A stretch of 25,086 bases of DNA from a virus. Positions 9,392 through 17,153 of this stretch are shown here, in pieces (position 1 is the stretch's first letter; each line of letters starts with the position of its first letter). The stretch spans positions 1 to 25,086 of the IMG/VR virus record IMGVR_UViG_3300017962_002050; one strand, written 5' to 3'. Both the position numbers and the translations under genes were made by a program. The notes beneath the pieces are model-generated. The model saw only the letters and a list, made by a program, of their open reading frames with translations. It did no database searches and was not told the origin of the DNA.

Positions 9392-9930
9392 TGGCAAAAT
9401 TAACAGTTAATATTGGTAGTTCAGAAAACAAGGGCGATGGCGATCCAATACGTACAGCCTTTGATAAGATTAACAAAAACTTTAGCGAACTGTATGCAGG
9501 GAACTTTGCTGATCCAGAAAACATCGGAGTTACTTTTAAACCAGATGCGGATGGAAGTCAAGATTTAGGCAGTGCCGATAGACAATGGGGCGAACTACAT
9601 GTCAAAGACTTTGTCTATATTGGCGGAGTTAGACTAAGTGTTGATGCAGCAGGCAATTTAGTTATTGGCGGAGGCGTCCTTGCTATACAAGACGTACAAG
9701 GTGACATTTTTGCAGACGATAGTACCAAAGTATTTGACAGTGCAACTGGAACATTTACTGCTAAATTTGAAGGACAGTTTAATGGTACATTTGCTGCCGA
9801 TGATTCGACTATACTTATTGACGGTGTAAATGGAACTATTCCAGGGTATGTAAGTGTGGCAACTTTAAAATCAGTAGCTGCGGCAAGTGCAGACTTTACA
9901 GACTTCCAAGCAAGAATTGCAGCATTATAA
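9391..9930 (+). CDS. Small fibre/baseplate-associated structural protein with NDGTGD-type N-terminus
   Basis: This 179-residue protein begins like the giant protein upstream: VNIGSSENKGDGDPIRTAF followed by NKNFSELYAG (residues 5-37). A second fibre-type element follows near residues 50-70 (DGSQDLGSADRQWGELHV), a motif common in phage tail-fibre shafts. Then comes a beta-rich stretch with ADDSTKVFD and ADDSTILIDG, an internal repeat also found in the next gene. The start codon overlaps the stop of the giant gene by one base, so it is probably translated by coupling. It looks like a short accessory fibre or adaptor that shares an attachment module with the giant protein. The shared N-terminus points to a common docking partner, but this is inference. 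Confidence 0.8.
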   Translation: MAKLTVNIGSSENKGDGDPIRTAFDKINKNFSELYAGNFADPENIGVTFKPDADGSQDLGSADRQWGELHVKDFVYIGGVRLSVDAAGNLVIGGGVLAIQDVQGDIFADDSTKVFDSATGTFTAKFEGQFNGTFAADDSTILIDGVNGTIPGYVSVATLKSVAAASADFTDFQARIAAL

Positions 9931-9937
9931 AGCGACA

Positions 9938-9945
9938 GATAAATA
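9938..9945 (+). promoter_or_regulatory. T4-like late promoter motif GATAAATA
   Basis: GATAAATA lies in the 36-nt gap between two structural genes and ends 21 nt before the ATG at 9967. The spacing is nearly identical to that at 482, 11710 and 14910. No -35 element is visible. Confidence 0.75.
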
Positions 9946-9966
9946 TAGTATAATAGGATTTAGAGA

Positions 9967-10995
9967 ATGGCAAATAGATTTCCACTAATAGTTGATACAG
10001 ACGACAGTAATAAAATTAAAGAACTTCCAACCGGAGACAACTTAGATATTACTGGCGGAGGGATTACTGGCGCAAGTTTTATATCTACAGATCAACTAGT
10101 AGTAGATGGACAAACTATAACACCATTTACAGGTAGCTGGAACGATTTAACAGATAAGCCTGTTATCCCTGCAGATGTTGTACAACTTGCAGATTCAACT
10201 AACTTGTTAGATCATTTTAGCGGAAGCTGGAATGACTTATCAGATAAGCCTGTTATCTTTAGTGGTGATTATAACGATTTAACAAACAAGCCTGTTGTGC
10301 CAACAGATGTTAATCAACTAGGTGATGTTGATAATTTGTTAAACACAGTTACTATTATTGACTGGCCCGATATAACTAGCAAACCTACTACAATATCCGG
10401 ATTTGGAATTACAGACGCATACACTCAAACAGAAACTGATACTTTACTAGATAATAAAGTTGATAAAAACAGTACGTTTATTGGAGATATGCGAGGAAGT
10501 ATAATAGGAGAAGACAGTACAATTATTGTCGATTCTACCAGTAGAACTATAAGTGCAAGTTCTATTACAGCTGATTTATTTACAGGCAGATTGGATGGAA
10601 ACGTAGAAGGTTATGTGTATGGCACAGACGGAACAACAATTCTAGTTGATGGTAATACAAATTCTGTGCCATGGGATATTTTGCAAAAAACGTCTCCTAT
10701 AAAAGCATTTGGCATCATTCAAGCCAACTCTGGCGGAACACCGACACTAGATGGTGAATACAATCTTGCAAGTGTGGTTCGTGATAGCACAGGAGTTTAT
10801 ACAATAAGTTTTGATACAGACGTAGGTGGAACCTATTTGGTACAGGTAACTGCTAGAACAACAACAGCAGGTAATGCGCTTTCAGCATTAGCATTTACAA
10901 CTTCGTTGAGTAGTTTTGTTGTTAAAACTTTCAATGCTGGCGGTGCCTTAAACAACAATGTGTCATTTGCAGTAACAGTAATAGGACTAGGATAA
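9967..10995 (+). CDS. Tail-fibre-like structural protein with tandem NDLTDKP repeats
   Basis: This 342-residue protein has three tandem copies of a short repeat in its first third: GSWNDLTDKPVIP, GSWNDLSDKPVIF and GDYNDLTNKPVVP (about residues 57-115). It is a repeat type frequent in phage fibre shafts. The middle part carries the module DSTIIVD / GTTILVDG (about 180-230), also present in the preceding gene. The C-terminal 100 residues are beta-rich with many Thr, Ser and Gly (about 240-342), which could be a receptor-facing or trimerising tip. The start is supported by AGGA about 10 nt upstream and by a late-type promoter. No membrane or signal segments are seen. It is likely a virion fibre or baseplate protein; its precise role is not recognised. 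Confidence 0.82.
   Translation: MANRFPLIVDTDDSNKIKELPTGDNLDITGGGITGASFISTDQLVVDGQTITPFTGSWNDLTDKPVIPADVVQLADSTNLLDHFSGSWNDLSDKPVIFSGDYNDLTNKPVVPTDVNQLGDVDNLLNTVTIIDWPDITSKPTTISGFGITDAYTQTETDTLLDNKVDKNSTFIGDMRGSIIGEDSTIIVDSTSRTISASSITADLFTGRLDGNVEGYVYGTDGTTILVDGNTNSVPWDILQKTSPIKAFGIIQANSGGTPTLDGEYNLASVVRDSTGVYTISFDTDVGGTYLVQVTARTTTAGNALSALAFTTSLSSFVVKTFNAGGALNNNVSFAVTVIGLG
10151..10297 (+). repeat. In-frame direct DNA repeats in the fibre gene
   Basis: The 17-mer cagataagcctgttatc occurs identically at 10151-10167 and 10241-10257, exactly 90 nt apart. A diverged third copy (aacaagcctgttgtg) sits at about 10284-10298. The copies encode the DKPVI part of the NDLTDKP protein repeats, and the 90-nt period keeps the reading frame. 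The near-identity of DNA suggests recent duplication or ongoing recombination. Confidence 0.8.
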
Positions 10996-10996
10996 C

Positions 10997-11701
10997 ATGG
11001 CAATACGAGTAATAAACATAGGATCAATTGCAAACGACGGTACAGGTGATGATCTTCGCACAGCGTTTGATAAAATAAATGACAACTTTGAAGAATTAGA
11101 TACAAGATTTCCTGCTGCAACAACCGGAGTAAATTTAGGTGCCATAGGCGAAGGTTTGTTTGTAAGTGCAGAAAACAGTGTTTTAAGTTTTAAAAAAATT
11201 GTAGCAGGAAATAATGTATCGCTTGCCAGTGCTGCTGAAAACGTTACTATCAGTGCAACTGGAGGATTAGATACACTCTTAGTTGTAAGTGATGGTGGAA
11301 GTGTAACAGTTGAACGTGGTCAATCAATGGCTATTAATGGCGGCTTAGGAATAGTAACTTCTGCTTCAGGTCAAAACATAATTGTTGATGCATCTGACGG
11401 TGTGCTTGCCGCAGACGGAAATCCTACTTTAAGTGCTACCCTTGATGCTGATAACAATAATATTGTAAATGCTGGACAGATTACAGCAACACAATTTAAT
11501 GGTCCTTTAGAAGGATTAGTGTATGGCATAGACATACGAACTATTTCAGGATTTTACGAAGATTTCGACTTTGGAGAAATTATCGTTCCTAATTACACAT
11601 CAATTATTGAATGGCTTCAACGTGAAGTAGATGTTGATTTTGGTACATTTATTGCGCCAGGATTAGTGTTTGGAACTGTGGATGGAGGAACGTTTGTATA
11701 A
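10997..11701 (+). CDS. Structural protein with NDGTGD-type N-terminus
   Basis: This 234-residue protein starts VINIGSIANDGTGDDLRTAF and NDNFEELDTRF (residues 5-38), the third copy in this window of the N-terminal module seen in the giant protein and in the gene at 9391. The remainder is beta-rich and low in aromatic residues until the end. Near residue 170 it has FNGPLEGLVYGID, matching the GNVEGYVYGTD element of the preceding gene. The C-terminal 45 residues are different, being acidic and aromatic (YEDFDFGEIIVPNY). It begins 2 nt after the preceding stop, with AGGAT about 8 nt upstream of the ATG. It is probably another fibre or baseplate accessory protein that docks through the shared N-terminus; exact role unknown. 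Confidence 0.8.
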   Translation: MAIRVINIGSIANDGTGDDLRTAFDKINDNFEELDTRFPAATTGVNLGAIGEGLFVSAENSVLSFKKIVAGNNVSLASAAENVTISATGGLDTLLVVSDGGSVTVERGQSMAINGGLGIVTSASGQNIIVDASDGVLAADGNPTLSATLDADNNNIVNAGQITATQFNGPLEGLVYGIDIRTISGFYEDFDFGEIIVPNYTSIIEWLQREVDVDFGTFIAPGLVFGTVDGGTFV

Positions 11702-11709
11702 GTTTTTCC

Positions 11710-11717
11710 GATAAATA
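11710..11717 (+). promoter_or_regulatory. T4-like late promoter motif GATAAATA
   Basis: GATAAATA in the 36-nt gap before the 1055-residue protein ends 20 nt before the ATG at 11738, matching the other late-type motifs in box and distance. No -35 element is visible. Confidence 0.75.
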
Positions 11718-11737
11718 TATTAAACAGGATTTACTTA

Positions 11738-14700
11738 ATGGCAAACTTTTGGACACAACCTTCTAGAACAAAATTAGCAATACTGCAAGAAACTGTCACA
11801 ACTACGGTTAATTTGCCGTTGTCAGAACCTACTGCAACAACACAAGTTATAAGTGGCAATTTGCCAGCAGGCATGCGTCTAAGAAATAATATCATAGAAG
11901 GCACTCCTTATGAAGTTGCAAGGAATACTGATTATACTTTTGTAGTACGAGCTACTTACAACAACCAAATAAGCGACAGAACTTACATAATAGAAGTACA
12001 GGGTGCAGATGAACCTGTATGGGAAACTGATGAGGGTCTATTACCTATAGGTAGTAATAACACTTATTATATTTTAGATAGCGCACCAGTAGATTTTCAG
12101 TTAGTTGCAATTGACACAGATACAGCAGCAGGACAAGAACTAGAATATTATATAGGAAGTAAAGACGGAACACTGCCTCCAGGTATATCACTTACCTCAG
12201 ATGGAAGATTAGTAGGCATTGTAGATCCTATTCTTGCTCTTGATAAACGTACTGGCCAAGGCGCTTATGACACAGCAGCTTTTGATTCAGACAATAACCC
12301 TTACGATTTTGGTATTAAACCGTCTAATGGTTTTGACAGTTTCTTTTATGACGCTACCATTTATGATCTTAGCATACCTTCACGTAGTCCAAAAAAATTA
12401 AATAGATACTACGAATTTACAGTAAGTGTTAGTGACGGTGATACTATTGCTAGACGAACATTTAGAATTTTTGTCGTAGGAGATGATTTCCTACGTGTAG
12501 ATAACACCATCATGCAAGTTGGAACTGGTGTATTTACAGCAGACAACACTCACATCAGAACACCAATTTGGCTGACACCTAGAAACTTTGGTTACAGAAG
12601 AGCTAACAATTATGTTACTCTTTATCTCGATATTATAGATCCAAATACTTTGTCAGGTGTTGTTTCCTATACACTTAAAACAGTTAATGATGACGGTACT
12701 CCTAGTGTTCTTCCTGAGGGTATGGTACTAGATGCTACTACAGGAGAAATAGCAGGTAGAGTTCCATATCAACCTAGTATCAATAGAGAGTACAAATTTA
12801 CAGTTACAGCAACAAGATACGGTCCAACAAGTACTTCTGAGTTTGTTACCATTAGATTGTTAGAAGATGCACAGGTAGGATCTTCTAGAATAAAAATTGT
12901 TAAAAACCCTGATTTAGATTTACTTGTAGGGAAAAATGTAAATCTTGGTAATAAGTCTTATACTATAATAGATGTTGATAGCAGAGATTTTGCTTTTGAT
13001 GTAATTACGGTAGGTGAGCCTTTAGACATAGTGATATATGATAGTGCTATTGCACCATCTAGTTCATTAAATATTTTCAAGATAGGAGAACCTTTCCTTG
13101 AAAATTTAATTGGACAAAGTTTTCAAGTAGGCGCTCAAAATATAACTATTACATCTGCTGATTACAGATACAAATATTATAGAGCAAGAACACCGCATAC
13201 ATCAAAAACATTTACTGGTGATATAGGAAGAAATTTATGGGACGAAATACCTGCACCTTCAGACACAACAGGTATTAATGTTTGGAGTTCGGATGTAAGT
13301 TATAATGTAGATACTGTTGTAAAACATAATCCTGATAGATATGAAACAATAGGAATTGAAACTCCTACTAGTGTTAATCTATATGCAGGCACTAGTGCAG
13401 AGGTAGGACTTCCTGGAGGGCTTGTTGCAATAGCTAAGAAAGATGAAACTTACACTATACAAGTTGTTGATGGATTACAAAATGAAACAGCAGCAAGCAC
13501 AAAAACTTTTACCGTTACATTGTTGGGTGATGTAGATAGTAAAATTACATTTACAACACCAAGTGATTTAGGTAACATTAGTGCAAATTATATTTCAACA
13601 CTAATAGTTGAAGCAACATCTACGGTGCCTAACACCCGTATGTTATACAGTTTAACAGATGGACGTCTTCCTCCTGGTTTGAGTCTAGCATTTGATGGTT
13701 CTATATCTGGACAGGTTAATCAATTTGGTAGTGCAACAACAATAGGTATGACGACTTTCGATACAACAGGATTCACACTGGATGGAAATTCAACTAGCAT
13801 AGATCGAAAGTTTATCTTTACAGTTCGGGCTCAAGACCAATTTGGGTACAGTGCGCAAGAAAAAGAATTTTCAATTACTGTAAGTGATCCTGATAATAAG
13901 TTGTACAGTAATCTATTTGTAAAACCATTTATGAAAAGAGAGTTACGCAGTGTATTCAACACATTCATTAGTGACCCTGATATATTTGACCCGGATTATA
14001 TTTATAGACCTTACGACAGAAATTTTGGTTTGCAAAAAGAATTAAAGATGCTAGTGTATGCAGGATTAGAAACTAAAGAAGTAAATGAATATGTTGCAGC
14101 CGCAGCAAAGTATCATAAAAGGAAAAAATTTAAACTAGGTCAAATAAAAACAGCAGTGGCAAAAACTCCAGGAACTAATGATGTTGTTTATGAAGTGGTT
14201 TATATAGAAGTTAAAGACCCGTATGATCCTGTTAAAGGAGAAACTAGGAAAAGCTATAGAATTAAAACTAACAATAAAATCAAAGCAGACAACTCGCAGT
14301 CTGGTGTAGAGGCGGTAGAAACAGTTGTTATTTCAATTCCTGGTAGGAACGGAGATATAGGAACTCCGGTATCACAAGGTAGAATACAAGTACAATTACG
14401 TTCTGGCCTAGTGCAAACAGGGGAAAATAATACTGTTACAATTACACTTAGAGATTTAACACAAGTTGTAGTCAATTCAATTATATCTATAACATCTCCT
14501 GATTTAACAGCACCATGGTCATTTAAACCAGATGTTACCAATACTATCAAAGCAGACACTGATGCTATAGACACAAGTTTTTCAAAAGATGACAAACGCT
14601 ATATTGCAAACATAGACAATATGAGAGACAGTCTTTTTGATGTAGGTATCACAGAGTACGAATTTTTACCACTGTGGATGAGATCAAATCAAGAAGAAAC

Positions 14701-14905
14701 ATTGCAAGAACTGGGATATGTTACAGCAATACCGCTATGTTATTGCAAGCCTGGCACATCTAAAATCATACAAAATGCAATAAAATTTACAGAATTTGAT
14801 TTTACACAGTTTAATTTTGATATAGATAGATATATAATAGATAACACACTTGGTAACAGTGACGAACAATATATTTTGTTCGCTAATTATCAATTCAATG
14901 TTTAA
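11738..14905 (+). CDS. Large virion protein with Ig-like (He_PIG-type) repeats
   Basis: This 1055-residue protein contains at least four copies of the pattern L-P-x-G-(M/I/L)-x-L ... G-x-(I/L)-x-G ... (F/Y)-x-F-x-V-x-A, typical of He_PIG/cadherin-like Ig folds. The LPxG cores are at about residues 40 (LPAGM), 145 (LPPGI), 325 (LPEGM) and 642 (LPPGL). Each is followed by a beta-strand such as TFVVRA, EFTVSVSDG, KFTVTA or IFTVRAQD. Such folds on phage virions usually mediate weak binding to carbohydrates or cell surfaces. From about residue 720 onward the character changes to a charged region (MKRELRSVF, YHKRKKFKLGQI) and a more globular C-terminus that probably anchors it to the particle. It has its own late-type promoter. 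No signal peptide or membrane segment is seen. Which tail or baseplate protein it corresponds to in T4 is not clear from sequence. Confidence 0.85.
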   Translation: MANFWTQPSRTKLAILQETVTTTVNLPLSEPTATTQVISGNLPAGMRLRNNIIEGTPYEVARNTDYTFVVRATYNNQISDRTYIIEVQGADEPVWETDEGLLPIGSNNTYYILDSAPVDFQLVAIDTDTAAGQELEYYIGSKDGTLPPGISLTSDGRLVGIVDPILALDKRTGQGAYDTAAFDSDNNPYDFGIKPSNGFDSFFYDATIYDLSIPSRSPKKLNRYYEFTVSVSDGDTIARRTFRIFVVGDDFLRVDNTIMQVGTGVFTADNTHIRTPIWLTPRNFGYRRANNYVTLYLDIIDPNTLSGVVSYTLKTVNDDGTPSVLPEGMVLDATTGEIAGRVPYQPSINREYKFTVTATRYGPTSTSEFVTIRLLEDAQVGSSRIKIVKNPDLDLLVGKNVNLGNKSYTIIDVDSRDFAFDVITVGEPLDIVIYDSAIAPSSSLNIFKIGEPFLENLIGQSFQVGAQNITITSADYRYKYYRARTPHTSKTFTGDIGRNLWDEIPAPSDTTGINVWSSDVSYNVDTVVKHNPDRYETIGIETPTSVNLYAGTSAEVGLPGGLVAIAKKDETYTIQVVDGLQNETAASTKTFTVTLLGDVDSKITFTTPSDLGNISANYISTLIVEATSTVPNTRMLYSLTDGRLPPGLSLAFDGSISGQVNQFGSATTIGMTTFDTTGFTLDGNSTSIDRKFIFTVRAQDQFGYSAQEKEFSITVSDPDNKLYSNLFVKPFMKRELRSVFNTFISDPDIFDPDYIYRPYDRNFGLQKELKMLVYAGLETKEVNEYVAAAAKYHKRKKFKLGQIKTAVAKTPGTNDVVYEVVYIEVKDPYDPVKGETRKSYRIKTNNKIKADNSQSGVEAVETVVISIPGRNGDIGTPVSQGRIQVQLRSGLVQTGENNTVTITLRDLTQVVVNSIISITSPDLTAPWSFKPDVTNTIKADTDAIDTSFSKDDKRYIANIDNMRDSLFDVGITEYEFLPLWMRSNQEETLQELGYVTAIPLCYCKPGTSKIIQNAIKFTEFDFTQFNFDIDRYIIDNTLGNSDEQYILFANYQFNV

Positions 14906-14909
14906 CACA

Positions 14910-14917
14910 GATAAATA
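14910..14917 (+). promoter_or_regulatory. T4-like late promoter motif GATAAATA
   Basis: GATAAATA ends 20 nt before the ATG at 14938. It is embedded in GATAAATACTTTTAG, a 15-nt string identical to that at 482-496. A strong AGGAG follows at 14923-14927. Confidence 0.78.
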
Positions 14918-14937
14918 CTTTTAGGAGAGTATAAAAA

Positions 14938-15510
14938 ATGGCAAGTGAAATAAACTCAGCTGATATTAATGAAGCATACCCTGTAGCAGGGCAAGACAAT
15001 GACTCGCAAGGGTTTAGAGATAATTTTAAGTTAATCAAAAATGGATTGGCAACAGCCTCAAGCGAAATTACTGATCTTCAAACTAACACTGTAAAATTAA
15101 ATGCTACAAATGATTTTAATGGCAATATTATCAGTGAAGCAAACTTCATTAAAAATACAGAAGAAGTTTATGTGTCGGATGAAATTGGTAGCTCTCAAGA
15201 TATTAGCTGGGAAAACGGTCACTATCAAATTATCACAGTTGGAGCAGATGTTACACTAACCTTAACAGGCTGGCCAACAAGTGGTGTTTTAGGTAAAATG
15301 CGTTTGTTACTAAAGCGTGATACTTCTGTTAGATCAGTTACATTTGGTGTAGGAGCAGGTACATTAAAAGTTAATACAGCTTGGCCGTCTAGTAACGCAA
15401 CTGTTTCAATATCAGGACAACAAGATCCTACAATAATTGATTTTTGGACTAGCGATGGCGGATTAACTGTTTATGGACAATTCTTTGATCTATTTAATGA
15501 ACCAAGTTAA
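14938..15510 (+). CDS. Structural protein with NDSQGFRDNF N-terminal module
   Basis: This 190-residue protein begins with INSADINEAYPVAGQ followed by DNDSQGFRDNFKLIKNGL (to about residue 37). That is a diverged relative of the NDGTGD-IR-F-K-N-NF module in three other proteins here: the same D-N-D/G spacing, then a helix with F and N. A short helix with A, E and L follows (ATASSEITDLQ). The rest is beta-rich (residues 75-190) with several Thr/Ser/Gly stretches and ends FFDLFNEPS. Homologous proteins are common in marine T4-like phages as uncharacterised virion proteins. It has its own late-type promoter and a good ribosome site (AGGAG at 14923-14927). Probably a baseplate or fibre accessory; the specific role is unknown. 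Confidence 0.82.
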   Translation: MASEINSADINEAYPVAGQDNDSQGFRDNFKLIKNGLATASSEITDLQTNTVKLNATNDFNGNIISEANFIKNTEEVYVSDEIGSSQDISWENGHYQIITVGADVTLTLTGWPTSGVLGKMRLLLKRDTSVRSVTFGVGAGTLKVNTAWPSSNATVSISGQQDPTIIDFWTSDGGLTVYGQFFDLFNEPS

Positions 15511-15512
15511 TA

Positions 15513-15755
15513 ATGTTTAATCCTTTAGTTGATAATTTTAACGAACTTTCAGATAACGAAATTGAACTTAAAATAAGCGAGCTTTCTCGTAAATATTTTA
15601 TTAGTAAAAATCCTCAGGTACAACAACAAATTTCTGTCATGCTAGACATGTTCAAGGAAGAAATGCACCTTCGCCGTGCATTGCAAAAACAAAAACAACT
15701 CGAACAGCTCGAAAATGGCGAAAATGATCTTGACAATTTAATCAAGATCAGTTAA
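15513..15755 (+). CDS. Small helical conserved phage protein, function unknown
   Basis: This 80-residue, highly charged protein is predicted to be nearly all helical: an N-terminal helix with the motif DNEIELKISELSRKYF, then a long amphipathic stretch rich in K, E, Q and L (about residues 36-70) that could form a coiled coil. It begins 2 nt after the preceding stop codon (TAATAATG), so translation is probably coupled. Similar short proteins with an ELSRKYF-type motif occur in marine T4-like phages, as far as I recall. No enzymatic motif, cysteine pair or membrane segment is present. It could be a small regulatory or scaffold-type protein. I do not recognise a function. Confidence 0.78.
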   Translation: MFNPLVDNFNELSDNEIELKISELSRKYFISKNPQVQQQISVMLDMFKEEMHLRRALQKQKQLEQLENGENDLDNLIKIS

Positions 15756-15764
15756 TATACGTAG

Positions 15765-16316
15765 ATGCTAATGAAAACAGATTCTTTAGGAATACCACGA
15801 TTCTCTAACCGCGATTTAATCGATATGATCTATTCAGGTTATGCGGATAAAGTTCATGTGGTGTTGTGCGATGCAAACGATGATATAGATAAATTCAATG
15901 CCGCGATGGAAGAACAAGGCTTTGACAAACTACAGAAATATATCCCACTAGATGTAGATCAAAAGACTTTTGACGGCGTATGTCAAAGTGAATGGTTTAT
16001 GCCTGATGAATATAAGAATTTAGATATCGCTCAATGGTTGTATGCTAAGGTTATGGAAAACTTACAAACAACACAACCTTGCTTGCAATCCAAAGAATGG
16101 ATACGAGCAAAAGAAGAATTAGATGAATTTCTAAATCGTGATATGGGAAACTTGTTACGCTATATGATTTATCTTGTGGATTTTATGCGTGAGAACGACA
16201 TTGTATGGGGTGTAGGACGTGGATCAAGTGTAGCAAGTTATGTGCTGTATTTGATCGGTGTGCATCGTATTAACTCAATCCAGTATGGCCTGGATTGGCG
16301 AGAGTTCTTGAGATAA
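15765..16316 (+). CDS. Truncated DnaE-like (DNA polymerase III alpha family) protein without catalytic aspartates
   Basis: This 183-residue protein has a C-terminal part (about residues 128-183) matching the palm-region signature of C-family DNA polymerases: a hydrophobic helix (RYMIYLVDFMREN), then VWGVGRGSSVASYV, an I-G-V-x-x-I segment and YGLDWREFLR. In DnaE the counterpart is the PGRGSAAGSLVAY motif followed by a Y-x-LLFERFLNPER stretch. In DnaE the catalytic aspartates (PDFDxDF) come just after this point; here the protein ends, so polymerase activity is unlikely. The N-terminal 125 residues show no motif I recognise. There is no clear Shine-Dalgarno; a second in-frame ATG at 15771 could be the true start (MKTDSLGIPRF). 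It might bind a nucleotide or DNA partner, or be a remnant domain reused by the phage. Confidence 0.8.
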   Translation: MLMKTDSLGIPRFSNRDLIDMIYSGYADKVHVVLCDANDDIDKFNAAMEEQGFDKLQKYIPLDVDQKTFDGVCQSEWFMPDEYKNLDIAQWLYAKVMENLQTTQPCLQSKEWIRAKEELDEFLNRDMGNLLRYMIYLVDFMRENDIVWGVGRGSSVASYVLYLIGVHRINSIQYGLDWREFLR

Positions 16317-16319
16317 GTA
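16312..16319 (+). promoter_or_regulatory. Possible variant late promoter motif GATAAGTA
   Basis: GATAAGTA differs from the GATAAATA motif by one base and ends 25 nt before the ATG at 16345. It overlaps the stop codon of the DnaE-like gene. The distance is slightly longer than for the clear late motifs, so this is only a candidate. Confidence 0.3.
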
Positions 16320-16344
16320 CTAATATAATTTTAGGAGAAAAATT

Positions 16345-16701
16345 ATGCCAATGAAACAAACAGGACGTAAAGTCTATAAAAGTATGCAAGGTAAAACCCT
16401 TGATATGGATCTACTCCGTCAGCGTAACGAGCTAACACCGGCAGTAGGTAATGCAAAAGTAAATGCACGAGGCGACGAACTCGGCCCAGGCGGCAAAATT
16501 ATTCGTAAAAAAGAAGAAGTATTAAAAGATTATTACACTAACAGTAGCACAATGCCTGATGAAATACCAGTTAGAAAGCAACAGCAAAAAGATTTAACTG
16601 ACGATTGGGTTGAGCCAGTAAAAACTAAATCATCTAATAAAAATGCAGAACCAGAATGGGTAGAGGATGCAGACGGCAACTTTGTAGCGAAAGGTGAATA
16701 A
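16345..16701 (+). CDS. Conserved phage protein of unknown function, upstream of the gp31-like gene
   Basis: This 118-residue, strongly charged protein has a conserved-looking N-terminal half (RKVYKSMQGK, DMDLLRQRNELTPAVGN, KVNARGDELGPGGKI) and a low-complexity C-terminal half rich in K, E, D and P, with two similar tryptophan elements (DDWVEPV and EPEWVEDADG). No membrane segment, cysteine motif or catalytic signature is seen. The C-terminal half is likely disordered. AGGAG at 16333-16337 sets the start. Its stop overlaps the start of the co-chaperonin gene by one base (TAATG), which links the two translationally. That pairing, and the likely disorder, would fit a substrate or head-assembly partner of the chaperonin system, but this is inference and I do not recognise the family function. 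Confidence 0.8.
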   Translation: MPMKQTGRKVYKSMQGKTLDMDLLRQRNELTPAVGNAKVNARGDELGPGGKIIRKKEEVLKDYYTNSSTMPDEIPVRKQQQKDLTDDWVEPVKTKSSNKNAEPEWVEDADGNFVAKGE

Positions 16702-17144
16702 TGATAAACTACGATGAGCTTTCAAAAGGTAAAAAAGGTTACCAAAGTACAGTAAAGGCACAATCAATTCGTCCTATTAATAATAGGGTAATTGTTACTG
16801 ACATGCACTTCGGTGAGCAAACCACGCAAGGCGGAATAATACTTACAAGCGATGATGGCAAAGATCGTGGAATTAAACCACGCTGGGGTAAAGTATTTGC
16901 GAAAGGACCTGAAAATGATGATCCTTACAACGAAGGCGATTGGATACTTGTAGAGCATGGTAGATGGACACGAGGATTTGATGTTGAGCTTGAAGGATTC
17001 GAAGAAGCAAAAACTATGCGCATGGTAGAAGCCGAAAGTATTTTAATGTGGTCTGATGAAGAACCACAGGATATGCTTTGGGGAGACAAAGAAGGGGCCG
17101 GTCCTTCAGAATCAATTAATCCAGAAAATTTTGTAAGAGCATAA
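16701..17144 (+). CDS. 31: GroES-like co-chaperonin, T4 gp31 type
   Basis: This 147-residue protein has the GroES-fold core: IRPINNRVIVTDM (about residues 22-34), a mobile-loop region with TTQGGIILTSDDG (41-53), then GKVFAKGPEND and a second strand pair ending DWILVEHGRWTRGFDVE (about 60-95). In GroES the Gly-Gly-Ile mobile loop contacts the GroEL ring. T4 gp31 replaces host GroES so that GroEL can fold the major capsid protein gp23. The ending ILMWSDEEPQDM is typical of the phage type. It is longer than T4 gp31 (111 residues), mostly from an N-terminal extension of about 20 residues and a C-terminal tail. Its start overlaps the preceding stop. The capsid protein itself is not in this window. 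Confidence 0.9.
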   Translation: MINYDELSKGKKGYQSTVKAQSIRPINNRVIVTDMHFGEQTTQGGIILTSDDGKDRGIKPRWGKVFAKGPENDDPYNEGDWILVEHGRWTRGFDVELEGFEEAKTMRMVEAESILMWSDEEPQDMLWGDKEGAGPSESINPENFVRA

Positions 17145-17153
17145 GAGGAAAGA

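Noticed and set aside
14863-14882. 7-bp inverted repeat CGAACAA/TTGTTCG near the end of the Ig-like protein gene
   Set aside because: AT-rich stem inside the coding sequence without a following T run; not convincing as a terminator.
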